From assembly GCA_036380835.1 (NCBI GenBank), contig DASVDZ010000081.1, forward strand, positions 20,690-84,689: DNA of 64,000 nucleotides, written 5' to 3'. Below the pieces are notes generated by a model. It saw nothing but the letters and a program-made list of their open reading frames with translations. It made no database searches and was not told where the DNA came from. A program made the position numbers and the translations under genes. Numbering within the stretch: position 1 is the stretch's first letter; the number at the start of each line of letters is the position of its first letter. Source of the DNA: DASQJL01 sp036380835. GTDB taxonomy: Bacteria > Eisenbacteria > RBG-16-71-46 > SZUA-252. Shown piece by piece: positions 1 through 8,941 of the stretch.

Positions 1-256
1 CCGCGGGAAGTCCCGGCTCCTCGTTCCTCACGGTCGCGGCGATCGATTTCGCGAGCTCGAGGGCGTGGCTCTGACGTTCGCGCTCGATCCCGAGGCCCGC
101 GCGCTCGGTGAACAGCCAGACGGTCCCGAGCGTCAGGAGGACGCCGAGGGAGACCCCGACGGCGTACCGGATCGCGATCCAACGGCGGAGCGCCTGGCGG
201 CTGAGCCCGGTCGGCGGAAAGGAGCGCCGCGGGACGACGGATTCGAGGAAACCCAA
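1..256 (-). CDS. N-terminal part of a membrane-anchored protein, cut by the window edge
   Basis: The minus strand is open from a TTG codon (254-256) to the window edge, giving the first 85 residues. TTG is chosen because an AGGGAG ribosome site lies about five bases upstream. The peptide has a basic N-terminus, one clear membrane helix at about residues 29-50, and then a helical stretch (SHALELAKSIAATV) of the kind that opens the sensor region of many membrane-bound signalling proteins. It is transcribed away from the lipoprotein gene at 402. A sensor kinase or related receptor is possible, but no catalytic domain lies inside the window, so the function is open. Confidence 0.5.
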   Translation of the reverse strand, partial: MGFLESVVPRRSFPPTGLSRQALRRWIAIRYAVGVSLGVLLTLGTVWLFTERAGLGIERERQSHALELAKSIAATVRNEEPGLPA

Positions 257-401
257 GACGACTCCCTGTTGGAGGAGATCCGATTGGTGCGCTCGGGAGA
301 TATCGGCAGGTCGGCGATGGAACTGGAGCCCGGAACCCCGGGTAGAGCGAGGAGACGTCTCGTCTAGCGTTTGCAACCACAAGGGATTATCATCAGCGGC
401 C

Positions 402-1592
402 GTGCGCCACCCCCGTTTCCCCGAGATCCTGCTCGTCGTCTCCATCGCCGCGGCCCTGACGGGCTGCGCGCAGCGCGCCGAGCGCCTGGTCGGAAACGAG
501 CGGCTGATCCGTGGCGCGGGGGGCCTCGGAAGCACGCTTCGCGCCTACGGCCCCCTCGATCGCGACACCTACGTCGCCGCCGACACGGCCGACCGTGGGA
601 ACACCCTGATCGTCGGCGTCGAGGGCGCCTTCGAGGCCCGCGTCCTGATGAGAGCCGGCCGCATCGTTCTCCCCGATACCAACGACGTCTCCGTCTCGAT
701 CGACTCGATGTTCCTCGACATGCAGTTCGATGGGGGGATCGACATCCCCAGCACCACCCTCCAGCTCTCGTCCGCGTCGGCGGCGTACGACTCGATGAAC
801 GTGACCTGGCCCGGCCCCGGGCTCGGGGCCGTCATGGGCCAGTCCGACCCGAGCGGCCAGATCGGGACCTACAAGATCGGGCTCGGAAACGCGGCGGCGT
901 TCGGATTCTTCAAGGCGTGGGCGAACGATTCCACGCTCGTCCCGGCCCTCGTGCTGCGCGGCCTGAACCCGGGCGTCGCCGGATTCCGTGCGGGGACGGG
1001 CCGCATCCGGATCGCGTACCACCATCTCGTCTCGGGGGTGTCCGCGCCCGACACGGTGAACACGCCGATCGCCTCCGACCTCTTCATCCACTCGCCGCTC
1101 TCGCCGGCGCCCACGGGGACCGACGCGACGCTGATCCTGGGGGGGCGGTACGAACCCGGGCTCGCGCTCCACTTCCCGGTCGGGACGTTCTCGGAGGGAT
1201 TCTCGATCAACGAAGCGCGCGTGGTCCTTCGGATCGACACGGCGACGATGCAGTTCTTCGGGACCCACGATTCCGTGAACGTCGAGGTCCACCGGATCGG
1301 GAACGCGTGGCCGGAGGGGGTGTTCGACGCCCGCGATCTCGGCGCCGACCAAGCCGCGCTTGGCGTCGTGGCGAACTTCCGAGTGCGGGCCTCGAGCGAC
1401 TCGCTCCTCATCGTGCCGGTGCCCACGGCGCTCGTCCGCGAATGGTCCGCGACGCCCTCGTCGAACAACGGCATCCTGCTCCGGATCGGCGAGTCGTTCC
1501 GGTGGCCGGAGCTCCATGTCTTCTCGCGCGAATCGTCCCGCCCGCCGGAGCTCTGGGTGAGCACCACCAGCCCGCCTCCGGGGAGGTTCTGA
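402..1592 (+). CDS. Lipoprotein of unknown function
   Basis: 396 residues from a GTG start. The N-terminus is a lipoprotein signal peptide: a hydrophobic core followed by the lipobox LTGC, with Cys22 as the lipidation site. GTG 402 is chosen because it places this signal peptide at the very N-terminus; the frame is open further upstream, but that extension is Arg-rich and unlike a protein start. The mature part alternates short hydrophobic and Ser/Thr/Asp-rich stretches and looks beta-rich. It is faintly reminiscent of DNRLRE-type extracellular modules, though I cannot assign a family. Only four bases separate it from the outer-membrane barrel gene at 1597, so the two are probably co-transcribed and may act together at the outer membrane. 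Confidence 0.7.
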   Translation: MRHPRFPEILLVVSIAAALTGCAQRAERLVGNERLIRGAGGLGSTLRAYGPLDRDTYVAADTADRGNTLIVGVEGAFEARVLMRAGRIVLPDTNDVSVSIDSMFLDMQFDGGIDIPSTTLQLSSASAAYDSMNVTWPGPGLGAVMGQSDPSGQIGTYKIGLGNAAAFGFFKAWANDSTLVPALVLRGLNPGVAGFRAGTGRIRIAYHHLVSGVSAPDTVNTPIASDLFIHSPLSPAPTGTDATLILGGRYEPGLALHFPVGTFSEGFSINEARVVLRIDTATMQFFGTHDSVNVEVHRIGNAWPEGVFDARDLGADQAALGVVANFRVRASSDSLLIVPVPTALVREWSATPSSNNGILLRIGESFRWPELHVFSRESSRPPELWVSTTSPPPGRF

Positions 1593-1596
1593 GGAA

Positions 1597-2844
1597 ATGC
1601 GCCGTCTCCTGATCGCCGCGCTCGTCGCGGCGCCGCTCCTGGGCGCGACGCCGTCCTTCCTGCCCGCGCCGGGGATCCCGGCGGCGCGCGCCAACTCGGT
1701 CTTCGCTCCGGGGGGGCTGGGCGAGCCCTCGCTGGAGGAAAGCGCTCGGATCCGCGCCCTCGGCGGCGCGGGCGCGGCCGAGCACGGACCCCAGTCGTTC
1801 TCGCTGGTCAACCCGGCCAGCATCGCCGAGGTCGAGCACCTGATCATCGAGGGGACCGTCCTCCCGACCTACCGCCGGATCCAGACGGCCGACATCGGCA
1901 CGGAGACCGCGCGCGAGACCGCGTTCCCCTCCGCGCGCGCGCTGATCCGGCTTCCGGGCCGGCTCGTCCTCGGCGGGGCCTACCTCGTCGGGACGAGCGC
2001 CCGCTTCAGGATCGATCGCGCCGAGAACGCCGGCACGCCGTCCACGCTCCGGATCGACGGAACGGGGGGCATGGACCTGATCCGCCTGAGCCTGGCGCGG
2101 CGCCTGAGCCCGACGATCAACGCCGGGCTCGACTACGAGATCGTGGCGGGGAGCTTCCGCGAGGAGTGGCGGCGCGAGTTCGCCGACACGGCGCTCGCCC
2201 TGACGCGCGACACGCTCGAGACCTCATACACGCAGCGGGGACGGCTCCGGCTCGGGATCCAGGCGATCCGAGGCGACTGGACCCTGGGCGCCGTCTACGA
2301 GACGCCGCGGGACCTGCCGCTCCAGGAGACCCAGCGCACCGCGGGGAGCCGGGTGAGCGGACCGGCCGGGACGCTTCGCATCCCCTCCGGGTACACCGTC
2401 GGCCTTTCGGCGCCGATCTCGGAACGATTGCGGGCGGTGGGGCAGTATCGCCGGGCCAACTGGAGCCGCTCCTCCCTCGCGAGCGACCTCGTCGACTTTC
2501 GCGCCATGCGCCGCATCTCCCTTGGCCTCGAGCGGCGGCGCGCCTCGATCGCGGGGATCCGCGCCGGGCTCCTCGACCGCGTGCCGCTTCGCGTCGGAGC
2601 GACGTTCCTCCGCTGGCCCGATCTGCTCCCGGTGGCGGGAGCGAGCGACATCTCCGGGGGCGTCGCCGGCGTCGACGAGTGGGCGGTCTCGGTGGGAACG
2701 GGCCTTCAGACCCAGGATCGCGGGGGCGCCATCGACTTCTCGCTCGAAGCGGGCTCGCGCGGGAGCCGCGATCGGCTCGGCGCGAGCGAGCGCTTCATCC
2801 GGCTCGGTATCTCGCTACGGGTGAGCGACGATACCTGGAAGTGA
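1597..2844 (+). CDS. Outer-membrane beta-barrel protein, FadL/PorV-like
   Basis: 415 residues with a Sec signal peptide (about residues 1-32). After it comes RIRALGGAGAAEHGPQSFSL followed by VNPASIAE. This resembles the N-terminal signature of FadL/PorV-type barrels, where a Gly-rich 'GARALGLGGA' stretch precedes a 'NPA' turn. The rest is a series of amphipathic beta strands rich in Arg/Gly/Tyr, and the last residues (FIRLGISLRVSDDTWK) could form the closing strand. Such proteins act as outer-membrane channels, or in FCB bacteria as attachment partners for secreted proteins. The gene follows the lipoprotein gene by four bases. Its last 30 bases overlap the 3' end of the convergent GH15 gene. 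Confidence 0.7.
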   Translation: MRRLLIAALVAAPLLGATPSFLPAPGIPAARANSVFAPGGLGEPSLEESARIRALGGAGAAEHGPQSFSLVNPASIAEVEHLIIEGTVLPTYRRIQTADIGTETARETAFPSARALIRLPGRLVLGGAYLVGTSARFRIDRAENAGTPSTLRIDGTGGMDLIRLSLARRLSPTINAGLDYEIVAGSFREEWRREFADTALALTRDTLETSYTQRGRLRLGIQAIRGDWTLGAVYETPRDLPLQETQRTAGSRVSGPAGTLRIPSGYTVGLSAPISERLRAVGQYRRANWSRSSLASDLVDFRAMRRISLGLERRRASIAGIRAGLLDRVPLRVGATFLRWPDLLPVAGASDISGGVAGVDEWAVSVGTGLQTQDRGGAIDFSLEAGSRGSRDRLGASERFIRLGISLRVSDDTWK

Positions 2845-4848
2845 CGGCCTCGCGTCGACGGCGACCCGGCGCTCCCGGCGCGCCGGCGCCGGCTCGCCGC
2901 ACCGCTCGCACCGCGTGAGGGTCCGCGCCCGCTCCACGTAGTCCGCGACCGTCGCGACGAACCACGCGTGCGCCCCGAGCGAGGGGGACGCGCTCACCGT
3001 TCCCCCGCCGTACGGATGGAGCTGCTCCGGAAGGCAGCCCGCCCCCTCCGCCCGCGCCGCCGCCCAGAGGAGAAGGATCCGCGCCCCGGCGAGGTCCTGC
3101 AGGCTCCGCGCCGAGCGGATCGAGTGCTGCGCGAGCCAGAGCGTGGCCGCGATCCAGGGGTTCCCCGGCACTTCCGCGAGGTCGCTCCCGATCGAGCCGA
3201 GCGCGTCTCGCTCGTAGCGCGCGAGCCCGCCGACGCCGGTCCGGACCCAGAGTCGCGCCTTCACCGCGTCCACGGTGGCGCGGACGCGCGGGTCCTCGGG
3301 CTCGAGATCGTCGAAGAGCCCGAGCCAGAGCAGCGAGGCGTCGAGCGTCGCGTCGACCGCGCGCGCGTCCCCTTCGCGCGGCGCCGAGCGGACGAAGCGG
3401 CCGAGGTCGGGGCGATAGAACTCCCGCACCATCGCGCGCGAGACGAGGTCGGCCGCCACGATCCACGAGCGGGCCCGGGCCGACTCGCCGAAGAAGGCGG
3501 CGAGACGCGACGCGCCGCGCAACCCGCCGCGCACGGCCGCGGCGACGGAGGCGTGAGCCCCCCAACGCTCCTCCCAGAGATCGGTCGAGAGCGGAAGGCC
3601 CGTGCGCGCGTCGAGCGCCGCGGCGAGGCGGTCGGCGGCGGGCGCCATCACGTCGAGGAAGAGGGGCGCCATGAACTCGGCGTCCCGTTCCCGCTCGAAG
3701 TGGCGCGCGGCGGCCCACAGATGGAGCGCTACGCCGTCGAGCGCGCGGCGGGAGCGGTCGGCGGCCGGGGCGGGGGAGCCCGCCGCGTCGAGCACCGGCA
3801 CGAGCTCGCCCGCCTCCAGCGCCGCGCGGCCGGCGAACGAGAGGTAGCGCCGCGTCGCGGCCGGATAGCCCGCCCGTCCGAGCGCGTCGGCGGCGATCGA
3901 GGCGTCGCGGAGCCAGCACCAGCGGTATTCGGGGCGCGCCGCCGGCCCCGACGGAGGCTCGACGCCCGAGAGGATCGCGCCGTCCGGCGTCTGGTGGAGC
4001 CGGAGCGTGACGAGGCTCTTCGTGTAGAGGGCGTTCACGTCCTCGGGCAGGTCGGCCCGATCGCGCGCTCCGTGGCTCGCCCAGACGTTCCAGTACGAGC
4101 GCGTGCGCGTGGTCAGAGCCGCGATCCCGCTCCGCCTGAACGCGGCGTCGACGTCGCGCGCCTCGGGGATCGTGCGCGCCGCGGCGATCGACGCGGTCAC
4201 CATGGCGGCGGCCCCCGGGGCGAGCGGGATGGGAACGCCGATGACCGAATCGACGATGCCGCTCGCCTCGGCGGCGCCCTGGATCCGGCCCTGGGCCGCC
4301 TCCTCCGCGGTTCCCGGCGCTTCCTCGGAGGCACGCGCGGCGGCGGCGGCGAAGACGATGCCGGGGCCGTCCGGTCCATCGAGATTCAGGAGCAGCGCAC
4401 GGCGGCCGGCGTGGTGGATCAATCCGCCGCTCGCCGCGTCGCGCAGGGCGGCCTCGCCCGTGCTCGGCGTGCCGGGCGCGAGCCTCAGGTCGTGGTGCAG
4501 GAGGAGCCGCGCGTCGCGGAAGCGGTCGCCGCGGTTCGTCACCTGGATCCGCCGCGCGAGGAGGGGGAGGCGGCTCAAGACGAGCGACTCGACCCAGACC
4601 TCGAGGCCCCAATCGGGCGCGATCAGGGAGAAGTCGGCGATCGGCGCGTCGCCCATGTGGCCCGCGGTCGAGTGAAACCCTTCGGACAGCCACCGGAACA
4701 CGCCGTCCACCACGAGCGCGATCCGCGCGGGGCGGCGGAGGAGCTGATGGTCGGGAGCGAGGTGGGGCGCGTAGAGCTCGTGCAGGGCCGCCGCGCGGTC
4801 CCCGGTCGCGAGGATGGTTCCGTTTCCGATCACGAACGCGCGCGACAG
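2815..4848 (-). CDS. Glycoside hydrolase family 15 (glucoamylase-like) protein
   Basis: 677 residues if it starts at CTG 4846-4848. That codon has a near-perfect AAGGAGG site five bases upstream and lies about 40 bases below a good promoter. An ATG at 4942-4944 is in frame but upstream of that promoter, so it is unlikely to be used; GTG 4834-4836 is another possibility. The GH15 hallmarks are visible: EYRWCWLRDASIAADAL (substrate-binding WxRD motif), STDLWEERWG (general acid Glu), and CLPEQLHPYGG near the C-terminus (second catalytic Glu). The N-terminal beta-sandwich typical of bacterial GH15 spans roughly residues 1-250. The family hydrolyses alpha-linked glucans such as maltodextrins, trehalose or dextran. 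There is no signal peptide, so it is probably cytoplasmic. It is divergent from a GT2 gene. Confidence 0.85.
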   Translation of the reverse strand: MSRAFVIGNGTILATGDRAAALHELYAPHLAPDHQLLRRPARIALVVDGVFRWLSEGFHSTAGHMGDAPIADFSLIAPDWGLEVWVESLVLSRLPLLARRIQVTNRGDRFRDARLLLHHDLRLAPGTPSTGEAALRDAASGGLIHHAGRRALLLNLDGPDGPGIVFAAAAARASEEAPGTAEEAAQGRIQGAAEASGIVDSVIGVPIPLAPGAAAMVTASIAAARTIPEARDVDAAFRRSGIAALTTRTRSYWNVWASHGARDRADLPEDVNALYTKSLVTLRLHQTPDGAILSGVEPPSGPAARPEYRWCWLRDASIAADALGRAGYPAATRRYLSFAGRAALEAGELVPVLDAAGSPAPAADRSRRALDGVALHLWAAARHFERERDAEFMAPLFLDVMAPAADRLAAALDARTGLPLSTDLWEERWGAHASVAAAVRGGLRGASRLAAFFGESARARSWIVAADLVSRAMVREFYRPDLGRFVRSAPREGDARAVDATLDASLLWLGLFDDLEPEDPRVRATVDAVKARLWVRTGVGGLARYERDALGSIGSDLAEVPGNPWIAATLWLAQHSIRSARSLQDLAGARILLLWAAARAEGAGCLPEQLHPYGGGTVSASPSLGAHAWFVATVADYVERARTLTRCERCGEPAPARRERRVAVDARPSLPGIVAHP

Positions 4849-4895
4849 ACGATCCTCCTTGGAATCCCGCTCCAACTTCGATGCCGCCGGGCCGC

Positions 4896-4925
4896 ACGCT
4901 ACCAGACGCGCTCGACCGCGGTCAA
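4896..4925 (-). promoter_or_regulatory. Sigma-70-type promoter for the GH15 gene
   Basis: Read on the minus strand: TTGACC, an 18-base spacer, then TAGCGT. The expected transcription start is near 4889, about 40 bases before the CTG start at 4848. It excludes the ATG at 4944, which lies upstream. Confidence 0.6.
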
Positions 4926-4956
4926 CGGCTCCCCCGCGAACCAACGGAGATGTCGA

Positions 4957-4984
4957 TTGACACGCGTCACCCCCGCGTTACGAT
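4957..4984 (+). promoter_or_regulatory. Sigma-70-type promoter for the GT2 gene, near-leaderless
   Basis: TTGACA (4957-4962), a 16-base spacer and TACGAT (4979-4984). The predicted transcription start is around 4991, only about four bases before ATG 4995, and no Shine-Dalgarno sequence is present. Confidence 0.55.
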
Positions 4985-4994
4985 CTACCCCCGC

Positions 4995-6476
4995 ATGCAT
5001 TCAACCTTGGACGTTCTGCCGGCGTCGGTCCGAGACGCGCTGCTCGCCGTCCATCTGCTGGTCTGGGCCGTCCTCGCCGTCTTCGGCCTCCATCGGCTCC
5101 ATCTGATCCGGCTCTACAAGCGGCGCCGCCGCGATGTCGCGCGTCCGGTGCCTCCCGACGAGTGGCCGCGCGTGACGATCCAACTCCCGGTCTACAACGA
5201 GCGATACGTGGTCGAGCGCCTGCTCGAGGCGGCGGCCGCCATGGACTACCCCGCCGCGCGACTGGAGATCCAGCTTCTCGACGATTCCATGGACGAGACC
5301 GTGGCGATCGCCGCCGCGAAGGTCGCGGCGCTCCGGGCGCGCGGACTCGACGTGGCGCACGTCCGCCGCCCCACGCGCGCGGGTTTCAAGGCGGGCGCCC
5401 TCCAGTACGGGCTCGAGCGCGCGAAAGGGGACCTCGTGGCGATCTTCGACGCGGACTTCGTGCCGCCCCCGACGTTCCTGCGCGACCTGGTCCCCTACTT
5501 CTCGTCGCCCGACGTCGGCATGGTCCAGGCGCGGTGGCGCCACCTGAATCAGGACTACTCCATGCTGGCGCAGGCCCAGGCGATCTCGCTCGACGGCCAC
5601 TTCGTGATCGAGCACGCGGCGCGGATGGCGGGCGGGCGATTCTTCAACTTCAACGGCACCGCCGGAATCCTGCGCCGGGCGTGCATCGTCGACGCCGGCG
5701 GATGGCAGGCGGACACGCTGACGGAGGATCTCGACCTCTCCTATCGCGCGCAGATGAAGGGCTGGCGCTTCGTGTTCGCGCCGGAGGTCGGCTGCCCCTC
5801 GGAGCTCCCGGTCGAGATGAACGCCTTCAAGGCGCAGCAGCACCGCTGGGTCAAGGGCTCGATCCAGGTGGCGCGGAAGATCCTCCCCGGCCTCTGGCGC
5901 TCGTCCCTTCCGCTCGCGATCAAGGTGGAGGCGACGTTCCACCTCACGTACAACGTGGCGTACGTGTTCCTTCTCCTGCTCTCCGCGATCGTCTATCCGG
6001 TGGTCCTCGCGCGGTACGAGAGCCGGAGCCTCCTCTTCACGGCGGTCGACGCCGTGCTCTTCCTCACGGCGACCTTCTCCGTGCTCTACTACTTCGCCAC
6101 GGCGCAGCGCGAGTCGCGATCCGACTGGCGCGCCCAGCTCCGCTACGTTCCGTTCGCGATGTCGCTCGGGATCGGGCTCGCCGTCAACAACTCGCGCGCC
6201 GTGCTCGAGGCGATCTTCGGATCGCGCGGCGACTTCCTCCGCACGCCCAAGTTCCGGATCGAGGGGCGGACGGATCGTTGGCGGGGGAAGCGTTACCGCT
6301 CGGCCGTCAGCGGCTGGGCTCTGGTCGAGCTGTCGCTCGGGGCCTACTTCGCGTGGGCGATGCTGGCGCTCGTCCACCACCATCTCTTCGCGCCGCTGCC
6401 GTTCTTCCTCCTCTATCTATTCGGGTTCCTGTACGTGGGCGGAGTCTCGCTCGTCCACGCCGTGCGCCGGGCCTGA
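4995..6476 (+). CDS. Membrane glycosyltransferase family 2 (cellulose/mannan synthase-like)
   Basis: 493 residues. An N-terminal membrane helix (about 10-35) is followed by a GT-A catalytic domain with the processive GT2 signature: VTIQLPVYNE, the UDP/GDP-sugar binding LLDDS, the metal-binding FDADF, TEDLD (catalytic Asp) and QQHRWVKG (the Q-x-x-R-W acceptor motif). Several membrane helices follow (about 330-490). This layout matches synthases that polymerise a beta-linked glycan from a nucleotide sugar and push it through the inner membrane. The start is ATG 4995, just below a promoter; ATG 4950 is in frame but lies upstream of the -35 box. The 3' end overlaps the convergent GT87-like gene by 60 bases. 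Confidence 0.85.
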   Translation: MHSTLDVLPASVRDALLAVHLLVWAVLAVFGLHRLHLIRLYKRRRRDVARPVPPDEWPRVTIQLPVYNERYVVERLLEAAAAMDYPAARLEIQLLDDSMDETVAIAAAKVAALRARGLDVAHVRRPTRAGFKAGALQYGLERAKGDLVAIFDADFVPPPTFLRDLVPYFSSPDVGMVQARWRHLNQDYSMLAQAQAISLDGHFVIEHAARMAGGRFFNFNGTAGILRRACIVDAGGWQADTLTEDLDLSYRAQMKGWRFVFAPEVGCPSELPVEMNAFKAQQHRWVKGSIQVARKILPGLWRSSLPLAIKVEATFHLTYNVAYVFLLLLSAIVYPVVLARYESRSLLFTAVDAVLFLTATFSVLYYFATAQRESRSDWRAQLRYVPFAMSLGIGLAVNNSRAVLEAIFGSRGDFLRTPKFRIEGRTDRWRGKRYRSAVSGWALVELSLGAYFAWAMLALVHHHLFAPLPFFLLYLFGFLYVGGVSLVHAVRRA

Positions 6477-7799
6477 CCCGGGCCGGCGTCCCGCTCCCCG
6501 AGCCTCGGTCCCGGCCCGGACGCGCCGCGCGCGGCCCGACCGCCGCGCGGCGGCCGCCACGATCCACGCCGAGACGAGCCCGCCGTACTCCACCCACGGC
6601 ATCCACGGCGGGAGCGCCCAGAGGCCCGTCGCGCGGAACGCCGGGAGCGGGAGGTAGGAGAGCGCCACGAGCCCCGAGAAGAGGAGGAATCCCGCGTCCG
6701 GGTGGAGCGGCAGGAGCGCGACGGCGGGCACGAGGTACCACGGAAAGACCGTGGGGCTCGCCAGGAGGAACGCGATCCAGAGGGCGAGCGTGGCGCCGGT
6801 CGCCGTGCGGGCGCGCCAGGCGATGCCGAGCGACGCGGCGGCGAGCGCCACCGCCAGGATGAGGCGCGGCGGATCGCCCCGGTGGAAGTGCGGGCGGAGG
6901 ATCGCGTAGAGCGAGCCGTTCCACTCCCAGTTCCTCGTGTAGGCCTCGAGGCCCCCCCAGAGCGCGCGCCCGGCGCCGGTAAAGGGAGCGAAGAGGAGCG
7001 CGCCCGCGACGGCCGCCACGGCAAGCGTCGCCCACCGCCGGCGGCGCGCGACGGCCGGGACGAGGAGGAGCGGGACGTACTTGGTGAGCGCGGCGAGCGC
7101 GAACGTTACGCCGGCGCCGATCGAGCGCCCCCGCTCGAGGAGCGCCAGCGAGAGAACGAGGAACGCCGCCGTGGCGAGGTCGACGTGGCCGCTCCCGTAG
7201 CACTCGACGACGACGAGCGGGTTCCAGTAGTAGAGTAGGAGCCGCTCGGCCGGCAATCCGCGCCGCGCGAGGAGCCACGCGAGCGCCGCGACGAGAAGGG
7301 CCTCGAGGAGGAAGAGGAGCCCCTTCCAGGCGCGCGGCGAGGGCTCGACGCGCGCCGCGGCCCCGAAGAGGAGCTCGGCCGCGGGCGGGTAGACGGTCGG
7401 CACGTCGGCATGGTTGAGCTTCGCGAAGAGGCCGTCCCGAAATCGCGCGAGCGCGGGGTCGCTCGGCGGATGGGGGTAGGGATTGACCCCCGCCGCGACG
7501 AGGCGGCCGTCCCAGAGATAGCGGTAGAGATCCTCGGAGAGGGTCGGCGCCGACGGCAGGAGCAGGAGGCGCGGCACGAGCCCCACGAGGAGCACGAGCC
7601 AGAGGCCGCGCGAACGGCCGCCGGTCGCGGCGCCCCCGCGCAGGACGACCCAGGACGCGGCGAGGTAGAGGGCGTGCGCAGCGCCCCAGACGAGGACGAG
7701 CGTCCGGACGTGCCGGCCGAGGTCGCCCGCCCACGAGAGCGACGCGAGGGCGGCCGCGGCCGGGATGCCGAGAAGGAGGAGCAGCGCTTGTCGATTCAA
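6417..7799 (-). CDS. Polytopic membrane glycosyltransferase, GT87/DUF2029-like
   Basis: 460 residues from a TTG start. The protein is almost entirely hydrophobic, with about ten membrane helices. The first external loop carries the GT-C pattern SEDLYRYLWDGRLVAAGVNP, and PTVYPPAAELLF and ALTKYVPLLLVPA follow. This arrangement is typical of GT87/DUF2029 enzymes, which use polyprenyl-phosphate-linked mannose or related sugars on the outer face of the inner membrane. With the GH15 and GT2 genes it suggests a small glycan locus. The gene is divergent from the sigma-54 activator with only five bases between the two start codons, and convergent with the GT2 gene (60-base overlap). No ribosome site is visible before the TTG. 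Confidence 0.72.
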   Translation of the reverse strand: MNRQALLLLLGIPAAAALASLSWAGDLGRHVRTLVLVWGAAHALYLAASWVVLRGGAATGGRSRGLWLVLLVGLVPRLLLLPSAPTLSEDLYRYLWDGRLVAAGVNPYPHPPSDPALARFRDGLFAKLNHADVPTVYPPAAELLFGAAARVEPSPRAWKGLLFLLEALLVAALAWLLARRGLPAERLLLYYWNPLVVVECYGSGHVDLATAAFLVLSLALLERGRSIGAGVTFALAALTKYVPLLLVPAVARRRRWATLAVAAVAGALLFAPFTGAGRALWGGLEAYTRNWEWNGSLYAILRPHFHRGDPPRLILAVALAAASLGIAWRARTATGATLALWIAFLLASPTVFPWYLVPAVALLPLHPDAGFLLFSGLVALSYLPLPAFRATGLWALPPWMPWVEYGGLVSAWIVAAAARRSGRARRVRAGTEARGAGRRPGSGPAHGVDERDSAHVQEPE

Positions 7800-7804
7800 G
7801 GAGC

Positions 7805-8941
7805 GTGGCGGATGCGATCCGTCCGATGAGCCCGCGCCGGAAGCGATCGCCCGCCGGCGCGCCGGACGCGCATCATACCAGGAAGCCCGGGGAGTCGGGC
7901 GTCCGCGCCCCCGCCGAGCTCGCCGCGTCCGATCCCGAGCTGCGGGGCCTCTGGGAGGCGGCGCCGCCCCTCGTCGAAGCGAGCCGCGCCTCCACGGTCA
8001 CGCAGAACATGATCGGTGTGAGCCCCCGGATGCAGCGAATCTTCCGGCTCATCGAGAAGGTCGCGCCGACCGAGAGCACGGTCCTGATCACGGGCGAGAG
8101 CGGCACGGGGAAGGAGATGGTCGCGACGGCGATCCATCTCCAGAGCCGCCGGGCGCACCGGCCGTTCGTCGTGGTGAACGCCGCCGCCGTCCCCGAGACG
8201 CTCTTCGAAAGCGAGCTCTTCGGGCACGTGAAGGGGGCCTTCACCGGCGCCATCGCCGACAAGCGCGGGCTCCTCCACCAGGCGGACGGCGGCACCCTCT
8301 TCCTCGACGAGGTGGCCGAGATGCCGCTCGCCGTGCAGGCGAAGCTCCTTCGCGCGCTCCAGAGCGGCGAGGTCCGCCGCGTCGGGGCCGCCGAGACGCT
8401 GCACGTCGACGTGCGCGTGATCGCCGCGACGAACCGCGATCTCCCGCGGGCGCTCGCGGAGGGGCGCCTGCGCGAGGATCTCTTCTACCGCCTGAGCGTC
8501 TTCCAGATCGAGATGCCGCCCCTTCGGGAGCGGCGCGAGGACATCCCGCTCCTCGCGAACTACTTTCGGCAGCGCTACGCCCGGCGACTCGGGAAGAGGG
8601 TCGACCGGTTCACCGAGCGGGCGCAGTTCTATCTCCTTCGCTACGACTACCCGGGGAACGTGCGCGAGCTCGAGAACGCCGTCGAGCGCGCGGTGACGCT
8701 CGCCGAGCACGGCGAGATCACGCACATGGACCTCCCCCCCACGTTCCGCGACGCCCCGATCCGGCTCCTGCAGGAAGGGAGCGCCTTCCCCTACACCGAG
8801 ACCCTGTCGCTGGCCGATCTCGAGGCGGAGCACATCCGGCGCGTGCTCACGCACTTCGCCGGGAACGCCACCAAGGCGGCTCGCTCGCTCGGAATTTCCC
8901 GGTCGACCTTGTGGCGAAAGATGAGAGAATACGGCCTGTGA
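7805..8941 (+). CDS. Sigma-54-dependent transcriptional activator without receiver domain
   Basis: 378 residues from GTG 7805 (ATG 7826 is an alternative; neither has a well-spaced ribosome site). About 65 N-terminal residues show no recognisable sensor domain. The AAA+ domain follows (about 65-300), with Walker A GESGTGKE, the sigma-54 contact loop GAFTGA, Walker B LFLDEVAE and the arginine-finger region FREDLFYRL-like (LREDLFYRL). A Fis-type helix-turn-helix closes the protein (KAARSLGISRSTLWRKMREY). Without a receiver it resembles PspF-type activators, which are controlled by a partner protein or by their own level. A perfect -24/-12 promoter lies 128 bases downstream, in front of hsp20, with an inverted repeat between them, so hsp20-dnaK is its likely target. 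Confidence 0.88.
   Translation: MADAIRPMSPRRKRSPAGAPDAHHTRKPGESGVRAPAELAASDPELRGLWEAAPPLVEASRASTVTQNMIGVSPRMQRIFRLIEKVAPTESTVLITGESGTGKEMVATAIHLQSRRAHRPFVVVNAAAVPETLFESELFGHVKGAFTGAIADKRGLLHQADGGTLFLDEVAEMPLAVQAKLLRALQSGEVRRVGAAETLHVDVRVIAATNRDLPRALAEGRLREDLFYRLSVFQIEMPPLRERREDIPLLANYFRQRYARRLGKRVDRFTERAQFYLLRYDYPGNVRELENAVERAVTLAEHGEITHMDLPPTFRDAPIRLLQEGSAFPYTETLSLADLEAEHIRRVLTHFAGNATKAARSLGISRSTLWRKMREYGL

Noticed and set aside
365..370. TAGCGT as -10 box for the first lipoprotein gene
   Set aside because: No -35-like sequence 16-18 bases upstream.
108..401. N-terminal extension of the first lipoprotein gene
   Set aside because: The frame is open but Arg-rich, overlaps the divergent membrane protein gene and would bury the signal peptide.
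2795..4897. 700-codon open frame in another minus-strand frame
   Set aside because: Shadow of the GH15 gene, which has clear catalytic motifs.
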